In this document: piece after piece, positions 29,899-39,078 of the stretch
Position numbering within the stretch: position 1 is the stretch's first letter
Layout: each line of letters opens with the position of its first letter
Source of the DNA: Calditrichota bacterium
GTDB taxonomy: Bacteria; Calditrichota; Calditrichia; Calditrichales; J004
Assembly: GCA_024277115.1 (NCBI GenBank)
Contig: JAJRVW010000125.1
Location: 1 to 63,013, forward strand
Length of the DNA: 63,013 bases
Direction of reading: 5' to 3'
The notes under the pieces: model-generated
Seen by the model: only the letters and a program-made list of their open reading frames with translations
Database searches by the model: none
Told to the model about the DNA's origin: nothing
Program-made: the position numbers and the translations under genes

Positions 29899-31557
29899 TT
29901 GGATATTTCTTTGTTTTATAATTTTTTTATACTTCTATTTATTCTTCTTATACCCCAGTTTAGCTTTTCTCAAACTCAGGATTCGACACGTATTGAAGTG
30001 GAAAATATCGACAGCCTGCGTGCAGGGTTAAAATCGATGTTACAAATGCTAAAGAATGGTGAAAAAGAACGCGCCATAGTCTGGTTTAAAAAAAATTACC
30101 ATAACCTGCATTTATATAATTTGTTGTCAGACTCGATGCTTACGGCCCTGTATTCGGAAAATCAATCGAAACTAAATCCGCCTAATGATGGTGCGACTTC
30201 AATTGTTTCAGACTCGGTTCGTATAAATAAAAAGCTTCATGCTTTTATTAAAAAGGAATTAACCTCAATTGCAACCGAATTGGGCGAATCTCCGGATGTT
30301 GTCTTGCCGCTGAGTTTTATTAAAGATGTGGAAAAATATGTAGCTATGTTTAGTGAGGACCCCGGTTATAAGAACTTCTTTCAGCAAGCTTTAAATAGAT
30401 CTCGAAAATATATACCACTTTTTAAGGATATATTTAGCGAGAAAGGGTTTCCAAAAGAATTACTGTATTTTGTAATTATCGAGTCAGGATTCGATGCCAA
30501 CGCGATCAGTAAGGCTGGCGCTGCCGGTATGTTTCAATTTATGCCCGCCACGGCAAGGCAATATGGCCTGCGGATAGATGATGTTTTCGATGAGCGCTTT
30601 TCAGCATATAAAAGTGCAAAAGCCGCAGCCAATTATTTAAAAGATTTATATTTAGAACTTGGAGATATAAATCTTGCCCTCACATCTTATAATTCCGGTT
30701 CAGGTAAAACAAGGGCTGCTTTAAAGGAGTTGCCAACCCTAAAGGAAAGAGGGTTTTGGGCCATACGTGAAAAAAGTAAAAAACTCGCCAAAGAAACACG
30801 GGAATATGTCCCACAAATATTTGCGGCTATTGTTTTAGCGAAAGAGGGCAATCCCGAAAAATTTCAGTTTAATGAACCTGGCTTTCCGGCAGATAGCAGT
30901 TATGCCGTTTTCTTCTTGCCTGATAAAATTAATATTGAACATTTATGCTCAGCATTAAATATTTCCGGCGAAATATTCTTTAAGCTTAATCCTGACATAA
31001 ATGATAAAAGAATAACAACGCCGGAAAATATTTCGGATTATCCTTTATTTGTTCCAAAGGAAGCTGAGGCAAAATGCAGAGATTTTTTGATTGGAAAATT
31101 TGGAAATAAAAATTTTGATGGATCCGATATTAACCCTAAAAAAGTATCAATTAAGAAGCCAAAGAAAAAATCGAAAGCTAAAAAACGAAAAAAGAAACCG
31201 GGATTTGATTTACAATATGTAAGAGAAAAAAACATTATTAATGAAGGGGAAGAATTTTATTACGTTGTAAAGCGTGCAAATACACTCCATCTTGTTGCCC
31301 GTATTTTTGAGGTATCAGAAAAAGATCTAATGAGATGGAATAACCTAAAATATAAATCACTTAGAAAAGACAAAATATTAAAAATTAAAGCGTCAAAACC
31401 AATTATAAAATATCTTTATGAAATCCCCAAAAAGATATCCTACCGAATGCTTGCCCAACAATTCGAAGCGAATGCAAACGTCCTCAAAAAAACCAATAAT
31501 TTTAAAGGTGAGTTTTTAAAGAAAGGTGAGCAGATTATTGTGTTTATTCTTAAATAA
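29899..31557 (+). CDS. Lytic transglycosylase with LysM domains (MltD-like)
   Basis: 552 residues with an N-terminal signal peptide (FYNFFILLFILLIPQFSFS). The SLT domain has the catalytic glutamate in VIIESGFDANAIS (about E195) and AGAAGMFQFMPATARQYG, and ends with ALTSYNSG. A lysine-rich linker (about 415-435) leads to a LysM (YYVVKRANTLHLVARIFEVS) and a second, weaker LysM at the end. It cleaves peptidoglycan glycan strands in the periplasm. It precedes the flagellin genes, which fits wall remodelling for flagellum assembly, though it may be general. The start is TTG with a weak upstream site. Confidence 0.9.
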   Translation: MDISLFYNFFILLFILLIPQFSFSQTQDSTRIEVENIDSLRAGLKSMLQMLKNGEKERAIVWFKKNYHNLHLYNLLSDSMLTALYSENQSKLNPPNDGATSIVSDSVRINKKLHAFIKKELTSIATELGESPDVVLPLSFIKDVEKYVAMFSEDPGYKNFFQQALNRSRKYIPLFKDIFSEKGFPKELLYFVIIESGFDANAISKAGAAGMFQFMPATARQYGLRIDDVFDERFSAYKSAKAAANYLKDLYLELGDINLALTSYNSGSGKTRAALKELPTLKERGFWAIREKSKKLAKETREYVPQIFAAIVLAKEGNPEKFQFNEPGFPADSSYAVFFLPDKINIEHLCSALNISGEIFFKLNPDINDKRITTPENISDYPLFVPKEAEAKCRDFLIGKFGNKNFDGSDINPKKVSIKKPKKKSKAKKRKKKPGFDLQYVREKNIINEGEEFYYVVKRANTLHLVARIFEVSEKDLMRWNNLKYKSLRKDKILKIKASKPIIKYLYEIPKKISYRMLAQQFEANANVLKKTNNFKGEFLKKGEQIIVFILK

Positions 31558-31665
31558 TTAATAAAAATATTATAATTTAATTTTTTTATCAGATAACCAA
31601 TCCCTTTGTTTATCAATACTCACAAGGTTTTTCCAATATCATTTTGGATAAAAATAAAAAAACCA

Positions 31666-31692
31666 TTTAAGAACAAAATGCACCCCCCGACC
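31666..31692 (+). promoter_or_regulatory. Candidate sigma-28-type promoter of flagellin 1
   Basis: TTTAAGAA (31666-31673) and CCCCCCGACC ending at 31692 share order and exact spacing with the element before flagellin 2 (22 bases from TTTAAG to CGACC). The layout resembles the FliA consensus TAAA-N15-GCCGATAA. FlgM encoded downstream supports sigma-28 control. This is inferred; there is no transcription start evidence. Confidence 0.55.
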
Positions 31693-31759
31693 AAAGAAGT
31701 AAAGGCGAACAAATCAACTTAAATGTTGGAAATTTTTAACAAACCGAAAGGGGTATATC

Positions 31760-32581
31760 ATGAGTTCAGGCTTAACAAGAGTGGCTACCAATATTCAGGC
31801 GATGCAGTCACTAAACTATCTGAATAAAACCAACGCTAAGATTGCCAAGAACCAGTTAAATTTGGCAACCGGTAAAAAAATAAATACACCTGGTGACGAT
31901 CCTGCCGGGTATCAATTAGCGCGTGGCCTTGAAGCACGTAGAAATGGACTTGAAGCTGCTTTAGACAATGTTAACAATGCGAACAGCATTCTTAATATTG
32001 CCGACGGTGGTTATCAAAATATCATGGATATTTTGCAAACAATGAAGTCGAAAGCAACACAGGCCGCTGATGGAAGTTTGGGTACGACCCAACGGACAGC
32101 TATAAATGATCAGTTTACAGCATTACGTTCAGAGGTCGATCAGATCGTAACAGAAACGACCTTTAACGATGTAGCACTTATTGACGGCACATTCTCCGTT
32201 ACATTCCAGACAGGTGAGGGAGCCAGTGAAACACTATCTGTTGCATTATCCAGCGCTACTTCAACAGGGCTTGGCATAAATTCTGTATCATTAACAACAC
32301 AAGCCAGCGCATCTGCCGCCATTACAGCATTTGACACGGCCATCAATACACTTTCTTCTCGTGCCCAGGATGTTGGCGAGTATAAAGCACGTTTAGTTGC
32401 AAAAGAAAATACATTAAGTACGGCGATTACGAATACAGAAGCGGTAAGAAGTACCTATGAAGATGCAGATTTCGCTAAGGAGCAAATGGAAGTGCTTAAG
32501 ATGCAGATCTTACAGCAAACTGCGGTGTCCTCTTTGTCTCAGGCAAACTCAGCGCCACAGTTAGTGCTGTCTTTATTCTAA
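31760..32581 (+). CDS. Flagellin, short form (copy 1)
   Basis: 273 residues made almost only of the conserved D0/D1 helices. The N-terminal block SSGLTRVATNIQAMQSLNYL and DPAGYQLARGLEARRNGLEA, and the C-terminal EDADFAKEQMEVLKMQILQQ with terminal SLF, are standard flagellin. The variable middle is reduced to a beta-rich TFSVTFQTGEGASETL, so there is no outer D2/D3 domain. By my count it differs from copy 2 at 29 of 273 positions (about 89% identical). AAAGGGG precedes the ATG and a strong terminator follows. Confidence 0.97.
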   Translation: MSSGLTRVATNIQAMQSLNYLNKTNAKIAKNQLNLATGKKINTPGDDPAGYQLARGLEARRNGLEAALDNVNNANSILNIADGGYQNIMDILQTMKSKATQAADGSLGTTQRTAINDQFTALRSEVDQIVTETTFNDVALIDGTFSVTFQTGEGASETLSVALSSATSTGLGINSVSLTTQASASAAITAFDTAINTLSSRAQDVGEYKARLVAKENTLSTAITNTEAVRSTYEDADFAKEQMEVLKMQILQQTAVSSLSQANSAPQLVLSLF

Positions 32582-32600
32582 GGAAGGAATACTTAGCGAG

Positions 32601-32630
32601 AGGCGCCCCGGAAACAGGGCGCCTTTTTTT
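32601..32630 (+). terminator. Rho-independent terminator after flagellin 1
   Basis: AGGCGCCC and GGGCGCCT pair perfectly over eight bases around CGGAAACA, followed by a run of seven T. It separates the two flagellin transcripts. Confidence 0.92.
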
Positions 32631-32762
32631 ATTTTGGCGAATTATATCTGGTATTGTGGTTTTGAAAAAACTATTTATAAAAAAAGTAATAATTTGAACC
32701 ACAATAAAAACAATGGTTTATAAACCTGTTTACAAAAAAATAAAAAAAAGTTTAAAAAATCA

Positions 32763-32789
32763 TTTAAGAAATAAACATACCCCACGACC
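32763..32789 (+). promoter_or_regulatory. Candidate sigma-28-type promoter of flagellin 2
   Basis: TTTAAGAA (32763-32770) and CCCCACGACC ending at 32789 match the flagellin 1 element in sequence and spacing, while the flanks are diverged. Conservation of these blocks alone argues for function. Confidence 0.55.
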
Positions 32790-32872
32790 TATGAACTAAG
32801 AAACACTAATTACAAATATGTAATTAACAGAAACAAGGACGTTTCAAATCATACCTTAATAAGGAGGTTATT

Positions 32873-33694
32873 ATGAGTTCAGGCTTAACACGGGTTGCAT
32901 CAAACATTCAGGCTATGCAATCTCTAAATCAGCTGAATAAAATTAATACCAAGATTTCTTCAAGTCAGCTCAAGTTGGCCACGGGTAAAAGAATTAACTC
33001 CCCGGGAGATGATCCTGCTGGGTACCAGCTTGCTCGTGGATTGGAATCCCGTCGTAATGGGTTGGAAGCAGCATTAGGAAATGTTAACAATGCGCAAAGC
33101 ATTCTTAATATTGCCGATGGTGGTTATCAAAACATTATGGACATTCTCCAAACAATGAAGTCTAAAGCTACCCAAGCTGCCGATGGTAGTTTAGGAAGTA
33201 CACAACGTACCGCTATAAACGACCAGTTTGTAGCCTTGCGTTCTGAGATTGACCAGATTGTAACTGAGACAACCTTTAATGACAATGCGCTTATTGACGG
33301 AACATTCTCCGTAACATTCCAAACCGGCGAAGGCGCCAGTGAAACCTTGTCGGTGGCACTAAGTAGCGCCACATCTACCGGGTTGGGTATAAATAATTCT
33401 TCAATGGCCACTCAGGCAAGCGCCTCTGCAGCGATCACAACATTGGATACAGCCATTAATACTTTGGCCTCACGTGCCCAGGATGTTGGGGAATTTAAAG
33501 CGCGCCTTACTGCCAAAGAAAACACGCTTAGTACTTCGATTACAAACACAGAGGCAATAAGAAGTACTTATGAAGATGCAGATTTTGCCAAGGAACAGAT
33601 GGAAGTTCTGAAAATGCAGATTTTACAGCAGACTGCTGTATCATCACTTTCTCAAGCAAATTCAGCGCCTCAAATAGTGTTGTCTTTATTCTAA
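32873..33694 (+). CDS. Flagellin, short form (copy 2)
   Basis: 273 residues, a tandem paralogue of copy 1. Most differences are in the N-terminal helix (residues 20-43) and the C-terminal half of the small variable region. AAGGAGG stands before the ATG. A hairpin but no strong terminator follows, so some transcripts may read into fliS. Confidence 0.97.
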   Translation: MSSGLTRVASNIQAMQSLNQLNKINTKISSSQLKLATGKRINSPGDDPAGYQLARGLESRRNGLEAALGNVNNAQSILNIADGGYQNIMDILQTMKSKATQAADGSLGSTQRTAINDQFVALRSEIDQIVTETTFNDNALIDGTFSVTFQTGEGASETLSVALSSATSTGLGINNSSMATQASASAAITTLDTAINTLASRAQDVGEFKARLTAKENTLSTSITNTEAIRSTYEDADFAKEQMEVLKMQILQQTAVSSLSQANSAPQIVLSLF

Positions 33695-33713
33695 GAGTGA
33701 TCAATAATTAACC

Positions 33714-33742
33714 GGAGTGGAATTAATTTTCCACTCCATTTT
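33714..33742 (+). terminator. Hairpin after flagellin 2, possible weak terminator
   Basis: GGAGTGGAA and TTCCACTCC pair perfectly over nine bases around TTAATT. The following ATTTTCC is a poor U-tract, so partial read-through into fliS-fliD is likely. This could set a high flagellin to fliS-fliD ratio. Confidence 0.55.
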
Positions 33743-33763
33743 CCTGTCTAAAGGAGTGAGATT

Positions 33764-34108
33764 ATGTTAGCGGCGAAACAATTTACATCACAAAAGAGAC
33801 CGGTATCTAAAGCACAGAAAAATCCATATCTTGTTCAGAAAATTATGTCGGCAAGCCCGGAGCAGCTTATCTCGTATGTATACGATGCAGGAATTAAAGC
33901 CTGCGCAATTAGAGATAGAAGCGAAGCTTTAAGGGCCGTTCAGGTACTTATTAAGGCATTGAATTTTGACCATAAAGAGGTATCTGTTACGTTCTTCAAT
34001 GTTTACCGTTATATTAATTACACTATTTCCAGTGGGAATTTTGTCGAAGCTAAGAAGAACCTGGAAGAATTAAAATCTACCTGGACAACTGCAATGAAGG
34101 TTGTTTAA
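33764..34108 (+). CDS. fliS: Flagellar export chaperone FliS
   Basis: 114 residues, helical. The diagnostic N-terminal block reads NPYLVQKIMSASPEQLISYVYDAGIK (NPY...I..ASPEQLI..YD). FliS binds the C-terminal D0 helix of flagellin to stop premature polymerisation. The rest is diverged from enteric FliS. It has AAGGAG upstream and is followed 15 bases later by fliD. Confidence 0.85.
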   Translation: MLAAKQFTSQKRPVSKAQKNPYLVQKIMSASPEQLISYVYDAGIKACAIRDRSEALRAVQVLIKALNFDHKEVSVTFFNVYRYINYTISSGNFVEAKKNLEELKSTWTTAMKVV

Positions 34109-34123
34109 ATTGAGGTAAAGAAG

Positions 34124-35596
34124 ATGGATGTATCATCATTATTCGCAAATCAGAATTCCGTTCAGTATCTTGTTGATCAGTTTATGTTTTTTGAGCAAGA
34201 ACCGCGAAATAGGTTATTGGATAGAAAAGATAGTGTAACCAGTAAAATTAAAGTTTTATCAGATTTAGATTCCAAGCTTTCGGCATTACAAAAGCGTTCA
34301 AAACGGATGACAGATCAATTTACAGATTATTTTGCTGCGCGAAAATCATCTTCCACAAATGAAGACGTACTAAAAGTTACGGCTACGGGCGGTGCAGCCC
34401 TTGGCAATCATAGTATAGCTGTAGACCGAATTTCAGCATCTGATAACCGGGTTTCAAATCAATATATTGGTGCAAATTCAGGTTTTACCAGTTATGTGAC
34501 CGACCAGACATTCGATATTGAAGTAGGCCATCCTACGGATGATGATCCAAATAACCGTGTAATGATAACTGTTACAGTTGCCGCCGCCGCATTTACAGCC
34601 GATAATGAATCAGTCATAAATTCTATTAAAAATGCTGTTAACGGAGCAATGGATCAGGCTGTTGCGGACGAAATAATCACAAATGACGAGCGTATTTTAG
34701 CGACATCTGTTAGTGAAGAAATTGGTACTTCACGGCTGTCATTTAACGCGGCAAGCAGTGGTTATACGTATCGAATGGATTTTGGAAGCAGTGCTTTACT
34801 TGATGATTTAAATATTAATAATAATGGACAGTCCAGTGGAACAACAGGTGGTTATATTGTTGACCCTGGCACAAGTATTTCTTCATCGTTATTAAATTCT
34901 AAGTTTACACTGGATGGCTTAACTTACTATCGGGATTCATCCACTGTAACCGATGCCCTTGATGGTGTTACCTTAAAATTGTTGAACTCTTTTACGACAG
35001 CGGAAACAGTTACAATAAGTACAGATACAAAAAAAGTAAAAGACGAGATAAACGAATATATTAAAGCATATAACGAATCAGTTGCGTATTTAAGGGACCA
35101 AACCCAGTTCAATAAAACCACGGCCAGTCGTGGCCCACTCTCTGATGATATAACTTACAGGGACATATTATCCGATTTAAGAAATATATCCCAAGGTGAA
35201 GTAACAGATATAACCTTTGGTGAGTATAATTTGTTATATGACATCGGTATCGAAGCGGACCAACAGGGGAATCTTTCGATAGTCGATGCAGATAAACTAA
35301 CAACAGCAATTGAAACAAATTCAGAATATGTATCGGATATATTTAATGGTAGCGATGGAGTAGCTACCAAAGTTAATGACTATCTCGAAAAGTATATTAA
35401 AACAGGCGGTACTATTTCTGACAGTAAGAAAGCATTAAACAATGAAATTACAAGTTTGAATGACCGGTTAAGTCAGGTAGAATCTCTATTAGATAGGAAA
35501 GAAAAACAATTGTTTGGTGAATTTTCCAGTCTGCAAGCAACAATGGCCAGGCTACAAAATCAACAAGCTTTTTTAAGTCAGTTTATAATAAGCTAG
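34124..35596 (+). CDS. fliD: Flagellar filament cap protein
   Basis: 490 residues. The N-terminal coiled part (about 1-75) and C-terminal coiled coil (about 435-490, NDRLSQVESLLDRKEKQLFGEF then LQNQQAFLSQFI) are those of FliD, with a beta-rich middle ending in the FliD C-domain (TVTISTDTKKVKDEINEYIKAYN). It caps the growing filament and folds incoming flagellin. It lies in the fliS-fliD-flaG order. Confidence 0.95.
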   Translation: MDVSSLFANQNSVQYLVDQFMFFEQEPRNRLLDRKDSVTSKIKVLSDLDSKLSALQKRSKRMTDQFTDYFAARKSSSTNEDVLKVTATGGAALGNHSIAVDRISASDNRVSNQYIGANSGFTSYVTDQTFDIEVGHPTDDDPNNRVMITVTVAAAAFTADNESVINSIKNAVNGAMDQAVADEIITNDERILATSVSEEIGTSRLSFNAASSGYTYRMDFGSSALLDDLNINNNGQSSGTTGGYIVDPGTSISSSLLNSKFTLDGLTYYRDSSTVTDALDGVTLKLLNSFTTAETVTISTDTKKVKDEINEYIKAYNESVAYLRDQTQFNKTTASRGPLSDDITYRDILSDLRNISQGEVTDITFGEYNLLYDIGIEADQQGNLSIVDADKLTTAIETNSEYVSDIFNGSDGVATKVNDYLEKYIKTGGTISDSKKALNNEITSLNDRLSQVESLLDRKEKQLFGEFSSLQATMARLQNQQAFLSQFIIS

Positions 35597-35620
35597 TATC
35601 GGCTTTGAGGAGAATATATC

Positions 35621-35992
35621 ATGGAAGATATCAGAATCCCAAAAATATCCGGCCCACCTACGGCAACATCAAGTCTGCCAAAAGTAGCGAGCGGGAGTAA
35701 GATTAAAACAGAAATTGCATCTGGGGATGCAAAAGATAATACACAAAGTAAGGAGCCTATTATTCCGGTTGAGGTAAATATGGAACAATTAGTACAAGAG
35801 GCCAACCAGATTGCAAATTCAAATAACAAAGAAATTAATTTTGAGTTTGATAATGAAGGTGATCCTCCGGTAATTGTTGTTTCTGATAAAGAAACAGGAG
35901 AAGTAATTCGACAAATACCTTCGGAAGAAATGGTTCGTTTAAATGACAAAATGGAAGAATTTGTTGGTTTGATTTTTGACAGGAGGTATTAA
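35621..35992 (+). CDS. flaG: FlaG family protein
   Basis: 123 residues. The first half is low-complexity and probably disordered. The C-terminal FlaG domain is clear: NFEFDNEGDPPVIVVSDKETGEVIRQIPSEEMV split over about 75-110. FlaG affects filament length in Pseudomonas and Vibrio relatives. AGGAG is present upstream. It ends two bases before the next start. Confidence 0.9.
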   Translation: MEDIRIPKISGPPTATSSLPKVASGSKIKTEIASGDAKDNTQSKEPIIPVEVNMEQLVQEANQIANSNNKEINFEFDNEGDPPVIVVSDKETGEVIRQIPSEEMVRLNDKMEEFVGLIFDRRY

Positions 35993-35994
35993 CG

Positions 35995-36423
35995 GTGTTT
36001 CAAAATACGGCTACAGTTCCTAACAATTTGGAAGAAGTACTTAAGCTGGAAATGGATTATTTTAATTCTGTATTAAATATTTCGGAAAAGGTTGTTAAGC
36101 AGGTTGAGTCTTTACCCGTTTCTGTTCTTGTTGAAATGGTAAATTATCGGAAGGAATGGATAGAGAAAATCCAGAAACTTGAGAACCGCCGTAAAGAGCT
36201 TGATACAGAAATGAAAACTGATAGCGAAAATAAATATATCAAAAATATTTCTAAGCTGGCAAGCAAACTGGTTAAGATAGATGATAAAATCTATAAAAAC
36301 CTGGAACAGCGAAAAATGCAATATGTCGAGGAATCTGCTGCAATATCCGGGCAGAAGACGTATTCAAACAGGCAAAAATCAGATATACAACTAGAATCAA
36401 AAATTAGTATAATTCAGGAGTAA
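35995..36423 (+). CDS. FlgN/FliT-like flagellar chaperone (probable)
   Basis: 142 residues, all helical with coiled-coil tendency. Position between flaG and flgM, size and helical make-up fit an export chaperone of the FlgN or FliT type; no decisive motif is seen. It starts at GTG, with AGGAGGT located in the end of flaG (AGGAGGTATTAACGGTG), so it is translationally coupled. Confidence 0.55.
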   Translation: MFQNTATVPNNLEEVLKLEMDYFNSVLNISEKVVKQVESLPVSVLVEMVNYRKEWIEKIQKLENRRKELDTEMKTDSENKYIKNISKLASKLVKIDDKIYKNLEQRKMQYVEESAAISGQKTYSNRQKSDIQLESKISIIQE

Positions 36424-36426
36424 ATC

Positions 36427-36774
36427 ATGGGACCAATAAGACAGTTATTCTCTACGTCTCCTGATCTTAAGAAAACTGAATCGAGCAAGAAGCTGACACA
36501 GCGTTCTGAAACCGAAGAAGGTGGAAAAACAACGGGTACTGCGAATAATGGCAGTAAAGATCAGGTTCAAATCTCAAGTAAAGGCAGGGAATTATTATCC
36601 CTAAAAGTAGAAGCAGAGCAATATCTTCAGGAAGTTAAACAGAGTGAGACGATCTCTCCGCAAGAAGTTGATGCGATAAAAGAGAGAATTGCCGCGCGCT
36701 ATTACTTTGATGAGGAAGTTATTAGTGATTTGGTTGATAAACTTGTAAGCCTACCGGATTATATGAGTAAATAG
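36427..36774 (+). CDS. flgM: FlgM-like anti-sigma-28 factor
   Basis: 115 residues. The N-terminal 40 are polar and likely unfolded, as in FlgM. The C-terminal half has DQVQISSKGRELLSLKVEAE and VDAIKERIAARYYFDEEVIS, the pattern of the sigma-28-binding helices. FlgM holds FliA inactive until it is exported after hook completion. Its presence supports sigma-28 control of the flagellins. The gene converges on the kinase gene, 10 bases away. Confidence 0.8.
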   Translation: MGPIRQLFSTSPDLKKTESSKKLTQRSETEEGGKTTGTANNGSKDQVQISSKGRELLSLKVEAEQYLQEVKQSETISPQEVDAIKERIAARYYFDEEVISDLVDKLVSLPDYMSK

Positions 36775-36784
36775 AAATAATTAT

Positions 36785-38683
36785 TTATTCATATTTGTAG
36801 TTATCATCCAAAATATTTCGCACCATCGTTGCCAGTTCATCGGTCAAAAATGGTTTCTGCAGGAATGGTACGCCCGGTTCAATCCTGTTTGTATATGCGC
36901 TGATTAATAAAAATTTCATATCCTTCTTAATATTCTGCACCACAAGTTTTAACTCTACACCACCCATTTCCGGCATCACAACATCAGAAATTATCATATC
37001 GATCGCATCTCTATCCTGTTCAAAAATATCTAATGCCTTCATGCCATTATGGGCAATTTTAATTTTATAGCCATAATATTCCAACGATTCTTTTAGATAA
37101 AGGATAAGGTCTGCCTCGTCTTCTGCTATCAGGATTGTCTCATGGCCTGTTAGGTTCTTTTTCTCGACTTTCACAGATTTTTTTGTCTTCTTGTCCGCGT
37201 GCCATGGAAAGTACAAATCAAAAGTGGTGCCTTCGCCGATATCGCTTTCACATTCTATAAAACCCCCATGCTGTTTTACTAAACCGTATACAATTGAAAG
37301 GCCCAGACCTGTGCCATAGCCAATATCTTTTGTGGTGAAAAATGGCTCAAAAATATGTTTGATAGTCTCTTGCCCCATTCCCAGGCCGGAATCTGAAATT
37401 GAAAGAAGAATATATTTCCCCGGTGGTACCAGGCCACTAGAGGTTACTTTTTCTTCCAATAGTGTTTTATTACGTGTTGTTATTATCAGCTCGCCCCCAT
37501 CGGGCATGGCATCGCCCGCATTGATACACAGGTTCGTAAGGATTTGGTCTAAAGTTGCTTGGTCGGCTTTAATAATAGCCAGCGATTGTTGCAGATCTGT
37601 GATAAAGCGGATATTTACACCAAGATAGCGTTCTAAAAGTTTATAATTGTTTTTTATGATTTTATTTAAATCGATAGGACGGGTTGAGAGTTGCTGTTTG
37701 CGGCTAAAGGCGACGAGCTGCTGCACCATGTTGGCAGTGTTATTTGCTTTTTGATGGATTGTTTTTATTAAGGCCGCAGCACTGTGCTTTTTACCCATCT
37801 TTTTTAAGGCCAGTTCCGAGAGTCCGCTTATACCTGCCAGAACGTTATTAAAATCATGGGCAATCCCGCCTGCAAGTTGGCCAACAGCTTCAAGTTTCTC
37901 AACCTGGGAAAGCTTGTATTCCAGTTCTTTTTTCTCACTGATGTTTTTACCGATCATTAACACGGCATGCTGGCCATCGTAATTTACATATTGTGCTTCA
38001 ACTTCTATCTGCACTAAGTGTTGGTCATTTTTTAATAAACTTAATTCCAGGTAAGTGACAGCTTCGTCATCCAATTTTTGTTGTAAATTAAATAAATCAT
38101 TACGTGATTTACTTTCCACTAAATCGATAAGTGAATACCCCAGAAGTTCTTTTTTTGTAAAACCAAGTAATTTACAGGCCGCGTTGTTTATATCCATAAA
38201 TGGATTGGGCAGGCCATTGGGGCCAAAATGAAACAGCAATAAAATATCACTTGTTTTTTGGAAAAGGCTACGAAAGATTACTTTTAACTCGTTTACCTTT
38301 TCATATAACTCTGAAGTGAGTGTATTTTTTTCAAGTGTACAAATATATGTTTTTACTACCGGTTTCACCTTTTGCGTGGGGACAATTCGTAAATTAAAAC
38401 GTTGCAGGCTCCCTTCTTTGTCTGTTATTAAAATATCACCTTCCCAAACTTTGCTATTACGCACTTGCAGGATGGCATTGCTTTTTATTTTTTTTGGGAT
38501 TTCATTATTAAATAATAAACGGATACTTTTACCACAGATATGCTTTGGAGCATACCCTAATAACTCTGAAAAGGCCGGATTAATATATAAAATAATTCCG
38601 GCGTCTGAGACGATACACACTGGGTGCTTTATAAAGTCAAAGAGATGTGTCTCTTTTTTACTATATATTATAGGAGTAACCAT
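36785..38683 (-). CDS. Hybrid sensor histidine kinase: PAS-PAS-HisKA-HATPase-REC
   Basis: 632 residues, cytoplasmic. PAS domains lie at about 12-125 and 130-255, the H-box reads QLAGGIAHDFNNVLAG, the ATPase G2 box is TGLGLSIVYGLV, and REC has IAEDEAD and MIISDVVMPEMGG. The same architecture as the gene at 27814 points to duplication. No partner is defined. It sits between the flagellar and chemotaxis genes on the opposite strand. Confidence 0.93.
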   Translation of the reverse strand: MVTPIIYSKKETHLFDFIKHPVCIVSDAGIILYINPAFSELLGYAPKHICGKSIRLLFNNEIPKKIKSNAILQVRNSKVWEGDILITDKEGSLQRFNLRIVPTQKVKPVVKTYICTLEKNTLTSELYEKVNELKVIFRSLFQKTSDILLLFHFGPNGLPNPFMDINNAACKLLGFTKKELLGYSLIDLVESKSRNDLFNLQQKLDDEAVTYLELSLLKNDQHLVQIEVEAQYVNYDGQHAVLMIGKNISEKKELEYKLSQVEKLEAVGQLAGGIAHDFNNVLAGISGLSELALKKMGKKHSAAALIKTIHQKANNTANMVQQLVAFSRKQQLSTRPIDLNKIIKNNYKLLERYLGVNIRFITDLQQSLAIIKADQATLDQILTNLCINAGDAMPDGGELIITTRNKTLLEEKVTSSGLVPPGKYILLSISDSGLGMGQETIKHIFEPFFTTKDIGYGTGLGLSIVYGLVKQHGGFIECESDIGEGTTFDLYFPWHADKKTKKSVKVEKKNLTGHETILIAEDEADLILYLKESLEYYGYKIKIAHNGMKALDIFEQDRDAIDMIISDVVMPEMGGVELKLVVQNIKKDMKFLLISAYTNRIEPGVPFLQKPFLTDELATMVRNILDDNYKYE

Positions 38684-39078
38684 CCTGAATATTGAGCCCC
38701 TTTTTAGAAATATCTGATGCGTGTTGTAGAATTCATTTAAGCTAAGGTTCGGAGTAACCGATTAAAGTTTTAATTTATTCAAGGATTAGTTTTGTTGCAG
38801 ACCTGGCAAGTTTTGACCAAAATCTTTTAATTCCAAATCTCTATGTTCAAATCGATACTTCCAGAAGTCTTGTCCATGTTGTACGAGTTTAAAAATGTAT
38901 CTATATTTTCCTCTTAAATAAATCACTAAATGACCAAACCCTGAACATATATTGTGTAAAATGTCGAAAAAATTATCATTTGTACTTATTTTCGTTAAAC
39001 TGAATTGGGAACTTACCGATTGTTGTGTGAGACCGTCAAAGGTTTAATCGGTTTTTAAAACAAAATCAGCAAGAGCAT
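38684..39078. other. Intergenic region containing an inverted-repeat-bounded segment
   Basis: AACCGATTAAA at 38756-38766 is exactly reversed and complemented at 39043-39053. Between the arms the minus strand has one open frame of about 86 codons with no ATG, GTG or TTG start near its beginning, reading through VIYLRGKYRYIFKLVQHG and ending EHRDLELKDFGQNLPGLQQN-stop. It may be a decayed gene or a small non-autonomous element. No promoter of the kind seen before the flagellins is visible ahead of the gene at 39079. Confidence 0.4.

Noticed and set aside
38800-38990. Riboswitch or ncRNA in the 395-base gap
   Set aside because: No conserved riboswitch core could be matched and the pairing seen is explained by the outer 11-bp inverted repeat.
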